A stretch of DNA of 64,000 nucleotides, taken from the NCBI RefSeq assembly GCF_000372525.1, contig NZ_AQUR01000103.1, positions 186,001 through 250,000 of the forward strand, read 5' to 3'. Below are positions 7,573 to 16,574 of the stretch, in pieces. The notes under the pieces were generated by a model that did not search any database, was not told the DNA's origin, and saw only the letters and a list, made by a program, of their open reading frames with translations. The DNA comes from Cupriavidus neocaledonicus. Lineage in GTDB: Bacteria > Pseudomonadota > Gammaproteobacteria > Burkholderiales > Burkholderiaceae. The position numbers were made by a program, and so were the translations under genes. The stretch's first letter is position 1, and every line of letters starts with the position of its first letter.

Positions 7573-10368
7573 ATGGTTTCAGCGACCGACCTGGCCAAAC
7601 TGCTTGGCGCCGCTTTCACGCAGGCCAACCGCTTGCTGCGCCTGCAGACGCCCCTTGGGCAAGACGCGCTGATGCCGGAGCAGCTGCAGGCGGCAGAGCA
7701 GCTGGACGGCGGCGGGTTTCGCATCGAACTGACGGCGGTATCGGATAACGCCGGCATCGAGGCGCAAAGCCTGCTGGGCCAGGCCGTGCGCGTCGACCTG
7801 CTGACCCAGCGCAGCCGCACCACGCTGCGGCCCTTCCATGGCCACGTCACGCGCTTCGAGCGCGTGGGCGCCAATGGTGGGCTGGCGCGCTACCGGATGG
7901 TGGTGGAACCCTGGCTGGCATTCCTGCGCCACCGCCGCGACAGCTTCCTGTTCCAGGACATGTCGGTGGTCGACGTGGTGGACAGCGTGTTCGGCGACTA
8001 CAACGGCCAGGGCAAGCTGGTGCCGGCGTGGCGCTGGGCGCTGCGCGACGCCTCGGCCTATCCGCGCCGCAGCATCGTCACGCAGTACGAAGAGAGCGAC
8101 TTCGACTTTGTGACGCGCCTGCTCGCCGAAGAAGGCTTGTTCTATTACTTCGAACATGAAGCCGGCGACGGCGAGGCGCTCGGCACGCACCGCATGGTGA
8201 TCGCCGATGCCAACGATGTCTTCCAGGACAACGAACAGGCCAGCATCCGCTTCGGCCGCGCCGATGCCACCGCTGCCGAAGACGTGATCGACCGCTGGCA
8301 AGGCGCGCGCAGGCTGCAGACCAATGCCGTCGCCGTGGCCAGCTGGGACTACCGCGCCAAGGCGGTGCGCAGCGCCGAGGCCGGTGCGCCGGCCGAGGGC
8401 AATTCCGCTGCCCCGGCCCTGCAGAACACCGACTATCCCGGCCAATACTGGTTCGAAGACGGCGACCAGGCGCAGCGCCATGCACGGCAGCTGGTGGAGG
8501 CGCTGGAAGTCCGGCGCCTGTCGTTCTCTGGCGAGGGCAGCGTGCGCACGCTGGCGCCCGCCAGCCGCTTCGTGCTGACCGGCCACTATGACTACGAGCG
8601 CGTGCAAGGAGACGACGAGCGCCGCTTTGTCGTCCTGGCGGTGACGCATGCCGCCCGCAACAACCTGAACGAGCGCTTCCGGGGCGTCATCGATCAATTG
8701 CTCGGGACAGGCCTGCCTGCTGCGGCGCCAGCTGAAAGTACGTCGGCCGCCGCGGACGTGCCGTTCTACCGCAACCAATTTACGGTTGTGCCGGCAAGGC
8801 TTCCATACCGCCCGCAGCAGCTTGACGGACAAGGCCGGCAACTACACCCGCGACCCACCGTCACTGGCGCACAGACCGCCATCGTCATCGGCACCGACGG
8901 TCCCGTGCATACCGACCGCGACCATCGGGTAAAGGTCCAGTTCCACTGGCAACGCGGCGCCCGCTCGGCCAGCCGGCTGGCGCATCCCGCGGGCGACGAC
9001 AACGCCCGCGCCGAAGCCGGTTTGGGCACCTGGGTGCGTGTAGCGACCCCGGTTGCCGGCGCGAACTGGGGCGGCGTGGCATTGCCGCGCGTCGGCCAGG
9101 AAGTGGTGGTGGAGTTCCAGCATGGCGACATCGACCGCCCGGTGGTGATCGGCGCCGCGTACAACGGCCGCGGCCAGGCCAGTGCCCAGTACAACCAGAA
9201 TCAGACTGGCGCTACCAACGCCACCGGCAATGCGCCGGCCTGGTTTGCAGGCAGCACCGAAGCGGCCGATGGCAAGCAGGACAGCGCCGGCCAGGCAAAT
9301 GGCCAGCAAGGACACGCCCACAACGCGGTCCTATCCGGCATCAAGACACAGGCGCTCGGCAACAGCCAGAACGGTACCGGTGGCTATAACCAGCTGGTCT
9401 TTGACGACACCGCCGGGCAAAGCCGCACGCTGCTGTCGACCACACAGGCTGCCTCCGCACTGACGCTCGGTCACCACCTGGAACAGCGCGACAACGCCCG
9501 GCAGGCTGCACTCGGCCACGGGGCCGCGCTGGAAACTGCGGACAGCGGCGCGCTGCGTGGCGGTGCGGGCATGCTGCTGACAGCGCACGACGCGGGCACC
9601 AGCGTGCCGTTGCTCGACAGCGAAGCAGCCGCTGCGCAGGTAGAGGCCAGCACCGATCTGCTGACTTCGCTGGCAGACGTCGCGCGCAAGCAGAAGGCGA
9701 ACCTCCCGGAAGAGCCCGCCGCAGCGGAACTGCCGGCCATTGTCCAGCTGAAGCACACCACCGAAGTCCTGCGCCATACAGAAGCTGGCGCAGACGGCAA
9801 GGCCAGCGCCACGGCTTACAACGAACCGCATCTGCAAGTCTCCGCACCCAAGGGCATTGCCGCGACCACGCCTGCCGATGCTGTGCTGATCGCCGGTACG
9901 CAACTGACCCTTGCCGCGCAGAAGGATGCCAATGTGGCGGCTGGCGGGAATCTGTCAGTGGCGGTTGCGGACGGGCTGAGCCTGTTCACACACGGCAAGG
10001 CTGGTGGAGATTCCGGCGCGGGTATTGCCATGCACGCAGCGAGTGGGAAAGTGGTAGTTGCCAGCCTGCAGGGGCAGGGGCGCATCGCCGCGGAGAAGCT
10101 GGTGACGGTTTCGTCGTCGCAGGGGGCGGTGAAGGTGCAAGCCAAGGACCATGTGTTGCTGAATGCTGCGGGGGCGCAGGTTCGGGTGGTGGGGAACACG
10201 ATTGAGGTGCATGCGCCGGGGATGACTACGTTTAAGGGGGCGCGGCATTTGTTTGTGGGGCCGGGGGGAAGTGGGGCGGAGGCGGGGTTGCCGAAGGGGG
10301 CGATGAAGGGATGCGACATCCAGGAGGGCGAGGCCGCTAACCTGGGTCTGGCGTCGGTTTCCCGTTGA
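7573..10368 (+). CDS. vgrG: T6SS spike protein VgrG (TssI), first copy
   Basis: VgrG trimers cap the Hcp tube and carry effectors. The ATG at 7573 follows GGGAG. The 931-residue product has the gp27-like N-terminal region with the usual Rhs/VgrG blocks (HGHVTRFERVG, YEESDFDFVTRLLAEEGLFYYFEHE, DYPGQYWFEDGDQA). The gp5/OB-fold part contains VKVQFHWQRG, WVRVATPVAGANWGG, LPRVGQEVVVEFQHGDIDRPVVIGAAYNG. A DUF2345 beta-helix tail runs from about residue 680 to the end. The tail ends soon after the GPGG block, so there is no separate enzymatic domain. The next three genes form a chaperone, effector and candidate immunity set, so this VgrG probably delivers the VasX-like protein. Confidence 0.96.
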   Translation: MVSATDLAKLLGAAFTQANRLLRLQTPLGQDALMPEQLQAAEQLDGGGFRIELTAVSDNAGIEAQSLLGQAVRVDLLTQRSRTTLRPFHGHVTRFERVGANGGLARYRMVVEPWLAFLRHRRDSFLFQDMSVVDVVDSVFGDYNGQGKLVPAWRWALRDASAYPRRSIVTQYEESDFDFVTRLLAEEGLFYYFEHEAGDGEALGTHRMVIADANDVFQDNEQASIRFGRADATAAEDVIDRWQGARRLQTNAVAVASWDYRAKAVRSAEAGAPAEGNSAAPALQNTDYPGQYWFEDGDQAQRHARQLVEALEVRRLSFSGEGSVRTLAPASRFVLTGHYDYERVQGDDERRFVVLAVTHAARNNLNERFRGVIDQLLGTGLPAAAPAESTSAAADVPFYRNQFTVVPARLPYRPQQLDGQGRQLHPRPTVTGAQTAIVIGTDGPVHTDRDHRVKVQFHWQRGARSASRLAHPAGDDNARAEAGLGTWVRVATPVAGANWGGVALPRVGQEVVVEFQHGDIDRPVVIGAAYNGRGQASAQYNQNQTGATNATGNAPAWFAGSTEAADGKQDSAGQANGQQGHAHNAVLSGIKTQALGNSQNGTGGYNQLVFDDTAGQSRTLLSTTQAASALTLGHHLEQRDNARQAALGHGAALETADSGALRGGAGMLLTAHDAGTSVPLLDSEAAAAQVEASTDLLTSLADVARKQKANLPEEPAAAELPAIVQLKHTTEVLRHTEAGADGKASATAYNEPHLQVSAPKGIAATTPADAVLIAGTQLTLAAQKDANVAAGGNLSVAVADGLSLFTHGKAGGDSGAGIAMHAASGKVVVASLQGQGRIAAEKLVTVSSSQGAVKVQAKDHVLLNAAGAQVRVVGNTIEVHAPGMTTFKGARHLFVGPGGSGAEAGLPKGAMKGCDIQEGEAANLGLASVSR

Positions 10369-10413
10369 TCGCTTGCAGGCTGACTAACCTTACAGATTAT
10401 CACGTCAAAACCC

Positions 10414-11490
10414 ATGCTTTCCGACCTCGCGTTGCCAGGAACTCCGCTGTATCTACAAACACTGGCGCTAGCACGCATGTTTGCCGAGCATTGCCAGGCC
10501 TCGGCGGGCCTTGATGGCGAACGCAAAAGCGATGAGGCGCCGGTTGCGTGGCTGCTGCTCGACAGCTGGCAAGACAATCCCGTCGGTGAGGCATTTGCCC
10601 TTGATTTTGCGGAACATGCCGAGGCCAGGGTCGCAGTGCCGGATCCATTCTTTGAAGGCAGGGCGGGTAGTGCACCGTGCCTCGTTCCCCTGCCGCCGGC
10701 CATGCAATGTGCAATACCCGGATCGTTCGCCGAGGCCAAGGCGCAGCAGTGGCTGGCCAGCCATCTGGCCATGGCCTGGCTCGCGTCCAGGCAACGCATG
10801 GTGCGGCAGCCGCTGTGCGGTGTGCTGGTTAGCCGCGCACCTGGACATGCCGTCGCAGCGCATCTGCTGCGGCTGGGCTTCCAAATGCGGGGCAAGGAGG
10901 AGCCAGCGCGGCTGTTCCGCTATCACGATCCCCGTGTCATGCAACGCGTGTGGAAGCATCTGTCTGCGGCCCAGCAGTCCGCCTGGATGGGGCCGATCGA
11001 CAACTGGTGGTCGTTGGAGCAGCCGTGGGAGCCGTGGGATCCTGATGAACTAATCGAGGGCATCCCGACCGCCACCGCCGCGCCGGCATGGCAGCACGTT
11101 TCCAAGCCACAGGCGGTGCGGGCGGCGGCTGGCATGCTGTTCAGCCGCCTGCTCGATGACGAACAATGGTCATGGGCTGATGCTTCCCCCGTCGCCAGCA
11201 AGGTATGGCAGCGGCTGGCAGCAGACGAAGTTGACGTGGCCTTGCAACCTGATGGCATCACGATGAGCAGCATGGTGGCGCAAGGTATTGGAGCAGGTCT
11301 GGCAGGTGCCTGCCTGGAAGCCTTTGTGCGAGAAAGTTGGCTGGCGCGCACAGGCTCCGTGCCCCTGAATTGGGATCAGCCCGGGCTGCGCGAACGCCTT
11401 GCGGGGATACTGCAGCGGCTGAAGTCCGACCCCGAGGCGTCGTTTGCCGGCCTGCTTCATGAATCCGTACTGGAGAGGAATATCCCATGA
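10414..11490 (+). CDS. DUF4123 T6SS effector chaperone (VasW/Tap-like)
   Basis: DUF4123 proteins (Tap/TEC, VasW in Vibrio cholerae) load a specific effector onto its cognate VgrG and are not secreted. The 358-residue product contains the family's central LFRYHDPRVMQRVWKHL motif with the following WMGPIDNWW segment, at about residues 168-192. The N-terminal half has the expected alternating hydrophobic strands (VAWLLLDSW). The gene lies 45 bp after vgrG, and its stop overlaps the start of the effector gene by 4 bp (ATGA), a strong sign of a dedicated partner. No clear Shine-Dalgarno sequence precedes the ATG. The vgrG-DUF4123-effector order matches the V. cholerae vgrG-2/vasW/vasX module. Confidence 0.87.
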   Translation: MLSDLALPGTPLYLQTLALARMFAEHCQASAGLDGERKSDEAPVAWLLLDSWQDNPVGEAFALDFAEHAEARVAVPDPFFEGRAGSAPCLVPLPPAMQCAIPGSFAEAKAQQWLASHLAMAWLASRQRMVRQPLCGVLVSRAPGHAVAAHLLRLGFQMRGKEEPARLFRYHDPRVMQRVWKHLSAAQQSAWMGPIDNWWSLEQPWEPWDPDELIEGIPTATAAPAWQHVSKPQAVRAAAGMLFSRLLDDEQWSWADASPVASKVWQRLAADEVDVALQPDGITMSSMVAQGIGAGLAGACLEAFVRESWLARTGSVPLNWDQPGLRERLAGILQRLKSDPEASFAGLLHESVLERNIP

Positions 11491-14162
11491 CCGCAAGCCA
11501 GCCTTGCAAGACGCCGTGCTCCAATTGCTCCCGTACCGGGTTGCCGATCCTGTTCGGACGGTATGGTGTCGCCTACCATTCGCAGGCTTCCGCGATGGCA
11601 TTGCTGAAGCGATATACGCCGAAGGGCCATCTGCAGACCGAGCCGGGAGGCATCGGGCTGGATAAGGCTGCCTATAACCTGCGAATGCTGCGGGCAGGGT
11701 ACCTGTATCTTTGCATAGAGCGTCTGACCGGAAAGGCATGGGAAGGCTATGCCGTGCATCCGCAAGGGTTCCTGAACAAGTTTGATGTAATGCTTCCCGC
11801 CACGGCAAAGGTGAAGATCGCCTGCGCCCGCGGGCCACGCCAGGCAAACAACAGTCTGGTCTGGATCGACAAGCCGACTGAGGTCACGAAAGTCTGGTAC
11901 ATGTTCCATCCGGACCTGCTGGACCCCAGGCATCTCAAGCGCGAGGTAGAGGCAAAGCTCGATACTTACATGCAGAGCTTTGACGCGAAGGGATGGTTCA
12001 CGGGCAACCACGCGCAAAAAGACACCGCGGAGCCAGAGAATCTATTTGCAGATATGCTGGACTACGGGGCGTTCTCCAATAAGCTCAAGATTTGCGATGC
12101 GTGCGAGCCGCTGCTGTATGGTCTGATGGGCAGCAGTGCCAGGGAGCGTGGCTGGGGCGACTACCTTGAAGACGTCGAAATGCCCGTGTATTCGTACGAT
12201 TACATCAGCCCCGTCGGCGCGACCGAAACCATTCCGATGACGGTCAAGCAGCCAACCTATGGCAAGGCACATGCGACTCGGCTACTGGCCATGCGCGAAA
12301 TGCTGATGTCAGGAAAAGGAGCGGTCGTTGCCTGCGAGGATCCGCTTGGAATTTGCCAGGAACTCGGGCATCTGCAGGCCGAAGCGCAAGTGGCCTATAC
12401 CGCCTGGCAGGCCAGAAGCGCGAATGGCCTGCACGAAAGCATCAGCAATGAGTGGGTGTGCCAGACGGCGGTTGCCGCCCAAAGCCTCCGGAAGCTGATT
12501 AAGGAGGGCACCGTTGCTCGCACCGAGGCGGATATCAAGCAGCGCATGGAAGTTATTCAGCGCATGCCGCCGATGATCTATCCGGACGAGGCTATGCGCC
12601 GGCAGCAGCAGGAAATGATGATGCGCCGGCGCGAAGAGCAACTGGCCCGTGAGCGGGCACTCGCCGCAGCTGCCGGAGAGGCGGAGTACGGCAAGTACTA
12701 TGACGAGGCAAAGGGCAAGGAAATTCTGGAGGAACAACGGAAGCAGGTTGAGCTGGACGCGCAACTTCGAGCCAATCTGGGCAAGGACCAGGTGGCGTGG
12801 CTGAACAGCCAGGCGTTGCTTACGGTTGCAAATTGCTACAGTGCCGCCGATGACCGGATCGGATCTCTGGGAGGTGGAGCAGCATTGTCCAAACAACTGG
12901 CACATGCGCTTGCCGGCACGGAGAGCAACCGGTCCGGACACGCATGGATCAAGGCGGCCAAGCTGGTCGATGGAAAGCCGCTGTCTTTGATGCTGACGCG
13001 CGGGAATGGCACACTGAAGGCTGCCATGCGTGAGATCATGGGTGAGGGCAGCGTGACGCTTCCATCGGTCGATCCTACGACACCGATTGCCGACAAAGTA
13101 GCCAACTGGCTCAAGCCATTTGGCGCACGCGTGGCGCTTGGCGACAAGGCGTTGGGTTTCCTGGATGAGTTTCCGGCCATCAGTCAGAGCGACAAGCTGC
13201 AGAAGCTTGCGTGGCCGGCACATGTGGCCAGCTTGATGAGTGTCAAGATGGTGCAGACCGTGCAGGGGATGCCGGTGACGCGTGCCGAAGCGGCCCTGAC
13301 ACGTCTTCTTTCCCTGACTGCTGTTGCAACAGTTGGCAGCACGGCAGACCGCCATGCCGCACAGTTGGCGCAGGCCGAACGAGACCGGCTCAGGAACGCC
13401 AAGAATGCCGCAACAGTCCGCGTGAGGCGAGGCCTTCCGGCTGCAGCTGCGAAGGTCGTTCCCAACGCGCGAGCATCAGCGCTGGCAGGTGTGTTGGACG
13501 TAGCTCAAGGAATTATCAAGGGTGTTCAGTTCGGTGTGAAAATGGATGCCCGAAGCGGGACCGACATGGTCGGTGGCATCTTGCAAGGCATTGGCAGTGT
13601 CATGGACTGGCGTGCCAAAGCCTACGAAGAGACGATCTTCAAGAGCGTCAAGGCGCATGACTTGTTCACCGCTCCGGGGATGCGTAGTACGTTTGAAGGT
13701 CTGCAGGTTCGGCACCTCAAAGCACTACGCGTGACCGCGTTCAAGTTCCTGGCGCCGGCAGCAGTGATTTCCATGGTCCTTGACTCCATGGATGCGGTCA
13801 AGTCGGCGCAGCGGCAGGAATATGGACTGATGCTGGCGCAGATCGTCAGTGCTGTCGGGACGCTGTTCACGATCGCGGGGTCCGGGGCAAGCATTGTGGC
13901 GCTGATGACTGGAGGCGCTGCGGCGGGTATATCGGCCGGTTGGGCCGCTGCGGCCGCGGTATTTGGCCTGATTGGCGCGGTGGTCGCCGTGGTCGCTATC
14001 GTTGCCATCTGGGCATTGAGCGACGAGCCATGGGTCAACTGGTTGCAGGACAATCCGTTGAACAAGCTACGCAACAAGGACCGGAAGTCGCCGATCCACG
14101 ATAATCTGAAGGATACCCTGCAGCAGTTGGCGAACGCACAGGCTGAATTGCAGGGCGGTTAA
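11487..14162 (+). CDS. VasX-like T6SS membrane-active effector
   Basis: Probable pore-forming or membrane-permeabilising T6SS toxin of the VasX / BTH_I2691 type. The N-terminus carries the characteristic pattern C-x4-C-x2-C-x-R-x-GLPIL then RYGVAYH, followed by GGIGLDKAAYNLRMLRAGYLYLC, as in VasX N-terminal regions. A charged coiled-coil stretch (repeated QQQEMMMRRREEQLARER) lies near residues 370-425. The C-terminal quarter has several hydrophobic helices: about residues 750-770 and a long run about 785-845 rich in Ala, Val, Gly and Ile. It is 891 residues, shorter than V. cholerae VasX. The ATG overlaps the DUF4123 stop (ATGA) and follows GAGAGGA. Function is inferred from architecture and gene order; lipid binding and pore formation are untested here. 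Confidence 0.82.
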   Translation: MTASQPCKTPCSNCSRTGLPILFGRYGVAYHSQASAMALLKRYTPKGHLQTEPGGIGLDKAAYNLRMLRAGYLYLCIERLTGKAWEGYAVHPQGFLNKFDVMLPATAKVKIACARGPRQANNSLVWIDKPTEVTKVWYMFHPDLLDPRHLKREVEAKLDTYMQSFDAKGWFTGNHAQKDTAEPENLFADMLDYGAFSNKLKICDACEPLLYGLMGSSARERGWGDYLEDVEMPVYSYDYISPVGATETIPMTVKQPTYGKAHATRLLAMREMLMSGKGAVVACEDPLGICQELGHLQAEAQVAYTAWQARSANGLHESISNEWVCQTAVAAQSLRKLIKEGTVARTEADIKQRMEVIQRMPPMIYPDEAMRRQQQEMMMRRREEQLARERALAAAAGEAEYGKYYDEAKGKEILEEQRKQVELDAQLRANLGKDQVAWLNSQALLTVANCYSAADDRIGSLGGGAALSKQLAHALAGTESNRSGHAWIKAAKLVDGKPLSLMLTRGNGTLKAAMREIMGEGSVTLPSVDPTTPIADKVANWLKPFGARVALGDKALGFLDEFPAISQSDKLQKLAWPAHVASLMSVKMVQTVQGMPVTRAEAALTRLLSLTAVATVGSTADRHAAQLAQAERDRLRNAKNAATVRVRRGLPAAAAKVVPNARASALAGVLDVAQGIIKGVQFGVKMDARSGTDMVGGILQGIGSVMDWRAKAYEETIFKSVKAHDLFTAPGMRSTFEGLQVRHLKALRVTAFKFLAPAAVISMVLDSMDAVKSAQRQEYGLMLAQIVSAVGTLFTIAGSGASIVALMTGGAAAGISAGWAAAAAVFGLIGAVVAVVAIVAIWALSDEPWVNWLQDNPLNKLRNKDRKSPIHDNLKDTLQQLANAQAELQGG

Positions 14163-14188
14163 GCCGGGGCAGATTTACAAGGAATTTC

Positions 14189-15328
14189 ATGTTCGGTCGC
14201 GAATACGAATACGCACGCGCAAGGCGTCGGTCCGTCGCCAAGGGCCGTGAATTGTTGAACATTGAAGGACAGCGCCGCTGGCGTGTCAACGAGGCGGGCG
14301 CGGCTGAAGGGGTGTTTGTCCCTGGCCGATGCGTCTATGCGCAGAACGATGCCTACCTGGAACTTGCCAACCCGGGCTTCGGTGTGCAGAGCATGGTGAC
14401 GTCATGGGCGTTGCTGGTACTGCTTGGCTGCCTGTTCACGGTTTGGGTCTGGTATGGCCTGGCTCTCCACCCGCTGCTGTCTGGCAGGATATTTTTCCTG
14501 GGCTGGTCCGAGCCCTATGAATCGGCGATGCTTCCGTTGGTGATCGGAGGCTGGACGATTTTGTTGTTCCTCTTGGCCGGCTTCGTGTTCCTCGTAATCA
14601 TGATGTTCGTTGGTCTGGGAGGGCGTACGGCATTCTTCGGCCCCCTGCGCGGGCGTATTCGGTTCAATCGCAAGACGCGCCAGGTCTATGTCTTGCGCCC
14701 AGACTATTGTGGCGGCAACAAGGTGTTTGCATGGGGCCGGCTGGAGGCCGTGCTGAAGCCCTTTCCCGCACGCATGGAGCCCAAAGTGGTCCGCTACAAG
14801 CAGGCCCAGCCACTGGCGCTTTACCACCCGCCATTCAATGCTGAGGATCCCGCCGCGGACGGCGAGGACGTTATCTTTATCGAGTCCGCGACGACCGCAT
14901 ACTACCCGGACGGCGTTGCAGGCCTGTGGGAATACATTCGCCAATATATGGAGGAAGGTCCTTCGGTCGACGTGATCCCACCCAATGCGCCGACGACATT
15001 CAAACAGGTACCCCGCTACCTGCCACCTGCCTACAGCACCTACTGCGGAATGCCAAGCGCTGCGCAATGCAGGCTGGAGATGGATGCGTCGTTCTATCTA
15101 CCCCTGTATATGGCCCTGGCGCAATCCACTTGCGCGTGGCCGCGTTTTCCGAAGGCCTGGGAGAGCGATTCGGGTATTGGAGAGCCAGAGGATAGGCCGG
15201 TGCAGACAGGTGCTGTGATGACTGCGATGGTGTATCGCGCAGAAGGCAAGCTGGCCCAGGCAGATGAAGTGGAGTTCATGAGGCACTGGGGTACTGCAGA
15301 GGGCCTCGACGAGGCGATGGCGCGTTAG
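14189..15328 (+). CDS. Membrane protein, candidate immunity to the VasX-like effector
   Basis: The 379-residue protein starts at an ATG behind AAGGA, 26 bp after the effector. Hydrophobic segments near residues 71-92 (SWALLVLLGCLFTVWVWYGL) and 115-143 (PLVIGGWTILLFLLAGF onward) would place it in the inner membrane, with a soluble C-terminal domain (RGRIRFNRKTRQVYVLRP, then an acidic segment). Its position directly after a VasX-like toxin is that of tsiV2, the V. cholerae immunity gene, and inner-membrane immunity proteins are expected for pore-forming toxins. I infer immunity from position and topology only. The RIRFNRKTRQVYV strand also occurs in other T6SS-associated DUF6708-like proteins, which is family-level recollection rather than a search result. 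Confidence 0.68.
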   Translation: MFGREYEYARARRRSVAKGRELLNIEGQRRWRVNEAGAAEGVFVPGRCVYAQNDAYLELANPGFGVQSMVTSWALLVLLGCLFTVWVWYGLALHPLLSGRIFFLGWSEPYESAMLPLVIGGWTILLFLLAGFVFLVIMMFVGLGGRTAFFGPLRGRIRFNRKTRQVYVLRPDYCGGNKVFAWGRLEAVLKPFPARMEPKVVRYKQAQPLALYHPPFNAEDPAADGEDVIFIESATTAYYPDGVAGLWEYIRQYMEEGPSVDVIPPNAPTTFKQVPRYLPPAYSTYCGMPSAAQCRLEMDASFYLPLYMALAQSTCAWPRFPKAWESDSGIGEPEDRPVQTGAVMTAMVYRAEGKLAQADEVEFMRHWGTAEGLDEAMAR

Positions 15329-15429
15329 CTTCGTTGTTTGTAATTTGGATACGATGGGTAACACTTTGAGACTTAGATTGCCCTTCCAGCGGTACACTTA
15401 CCCCTTGTTTCCAAAGCTGATTGACCATC

Positions 15430-16521
15430 ATGGCTTCCCTCCAGTTCGACCGCCTGCTTGCCCCCCTTCCTGGCGACCAACCCTGTGGTGAAGACCTGCT
15501 CTTCTCTGCTGAATTCGACCGCATTCAGGAGGCGCGCCGCTTCGATGACCCGTCACTGGACCAGGGTGACTGGGTGACGGATATCAAGGAGGCTGACTGG
15601 CGCGAGGTCATCGGCATCGCCACCGCGCTGCTGCAGGACCGAACCAAGGACCTTCGCCTTGCGGTCTGGCTGACCGAGGCGCTCTCCAAGGTACGCGGGT
15701 TCGCCGGGCTGCGCGACGGCTATCACCTGACGGCGGAACTTTGCAGCCAGTACTGGGATCACCTGCACCCGGTGATGGAAGCCGATGATGTCGACTACCG
15801 CACCGGCAGCGTAACGTGGCTGGCAGGGCGATCGAGCCAGCTGATCCGCGAGATTCCGCTGGTCGATGAATCGGCCGGCGGCTACTCGTACGTTGACTGG
15901 GAGGTCGCGACGCACCTGGCCGAAGCGATCCGCCGCGACCCTGAGCAGGCGGATGAACTGGCACAGGGCAAGGTCAGCCAAGAGCAGTTCGAGGCAGCGC
16001 GCAAGAAGACGCCTGCGGCATTCTATTCGACCCTGCACGCGGACCTGGTGGCTTGCGAGGCTGCGCTGAAGCAGCTGAGCGATGTGCTCGACGAGCAGGC
16101 TGGCGAGCATGCACCAAGCTTCCGGCAAGCACGGGAGGAGCTGGAGGCGGTGCGTGCGCTGGTGGAGCGTTTTGTCGGCAAGCCAGCGGAAAAGGCCGCT
16201 GGCGCTGATGTGACGCCAGCATCGTCGGCGGTGGTGCAGGCTGGGCAAGCCACAGCGCCGGTCGGCGCCGCCGACACTGTGCATGCAGGCCCCATCCGTA
16301 CACGCGCACAGGCTCTATCCCAATTGCGCGAGGTTGCAGATTTCTTCCGCCGCACGGAACCGCACAGCCCGGTAGCCTACCTTGCAGCGCGCGCTGCCAA
16401 GTGGGGCGACATGCCGCTGCACGCGTGGCTGCGTACGGTGGTCAAGGACGATGCCACGCTGTCGCAGATCGAGGAACTGCTGGGCGTTAGCGCGGATCCT
16501 TCCACCGACAACGACGCGTAG
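15430..16521 (+). CDS. tssA: T6SS assembly protein TssA
   Basis: TssA (ImpA N-terminal domain) organises the baseplate and tail tube/sheath polymerisation. The ATG at 15430 gives 363 residues; a TTG three codons upstream is possible but less likely. The ImpA_N signature is clear: LLAPLPGDQPCGEDLLFSAEF, then DDPSLDQGDW, DWREVIGIATALL and KDLRLAVWLTEAL, through YWDHLHPVMEADD. The C-terminal part has an Ala-rich linker and the RAQALSQLREVADFFRRTEPHSPVAYLAARAAKWGDMPLHAWL block typical of the TssA C-terminal domain. It is separated by 101 bp from the putative immunity gene, so it may have its own promoter. It converges with the OmpA-domain gene. Confidence 0.92.
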   Translation: MASLQFDRLLAPLPGDQPCGEDLLFSAEFDRIQEARRFDDPSLDQGDWVTDIKEADWREVIGIATALLQDRTKDLRLAVWLTEALSKVRGFAGLRDGYHLTAELCSQYWDHLHPVMEADDVDYRTGSVTWLAGRSSQLIREIPLVDESAGGYSYVDWEVATHLAEAIRRDPEQADELAQGKVSQEQFEAARKKTPAAFYSTLHADLVACEAALKQLSDVLDEQAGEHAPSFRQAREELEAVRALVERFVGKPAEKAAGADVTPASSAVVQAGQATAPVGAADTVHAGPIRTRAQALSQLREVADFFRRTEPHSPVAYLAARAAKWGDMPLHAWLRTVVKDDATLSQIEELLGVSADPSTDNDA

Positions 16522-16529
16522 TCGCAGGC

Positions 16530-16558
16530 CACGCCGGCAGTATCGATGCGCCGGCGTG
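16530..16558. terminator. Hairpin between convergent tssA and ompA-type genes
   Basis: CACGCCGGC (16530-16538) pairs perfectly with GCCGGCGTG (16550-16558) in the 53-bp gap between converging genes. No T-run lies on either side, so intrinsic termination is possible but not assured. Confidence 0.45.
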
Positions 16559-16574
16559 ACACAGCAATGCTGGA

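Noticed and set aside
4740..7874. 1044-codon open frame on the minus strand
   Set aside because: It lies opposite clpV and vgrG, is rich in Arg, Gln, His and Leu, has no domain motif, and is a codon-bias shadow of high-GC genes.
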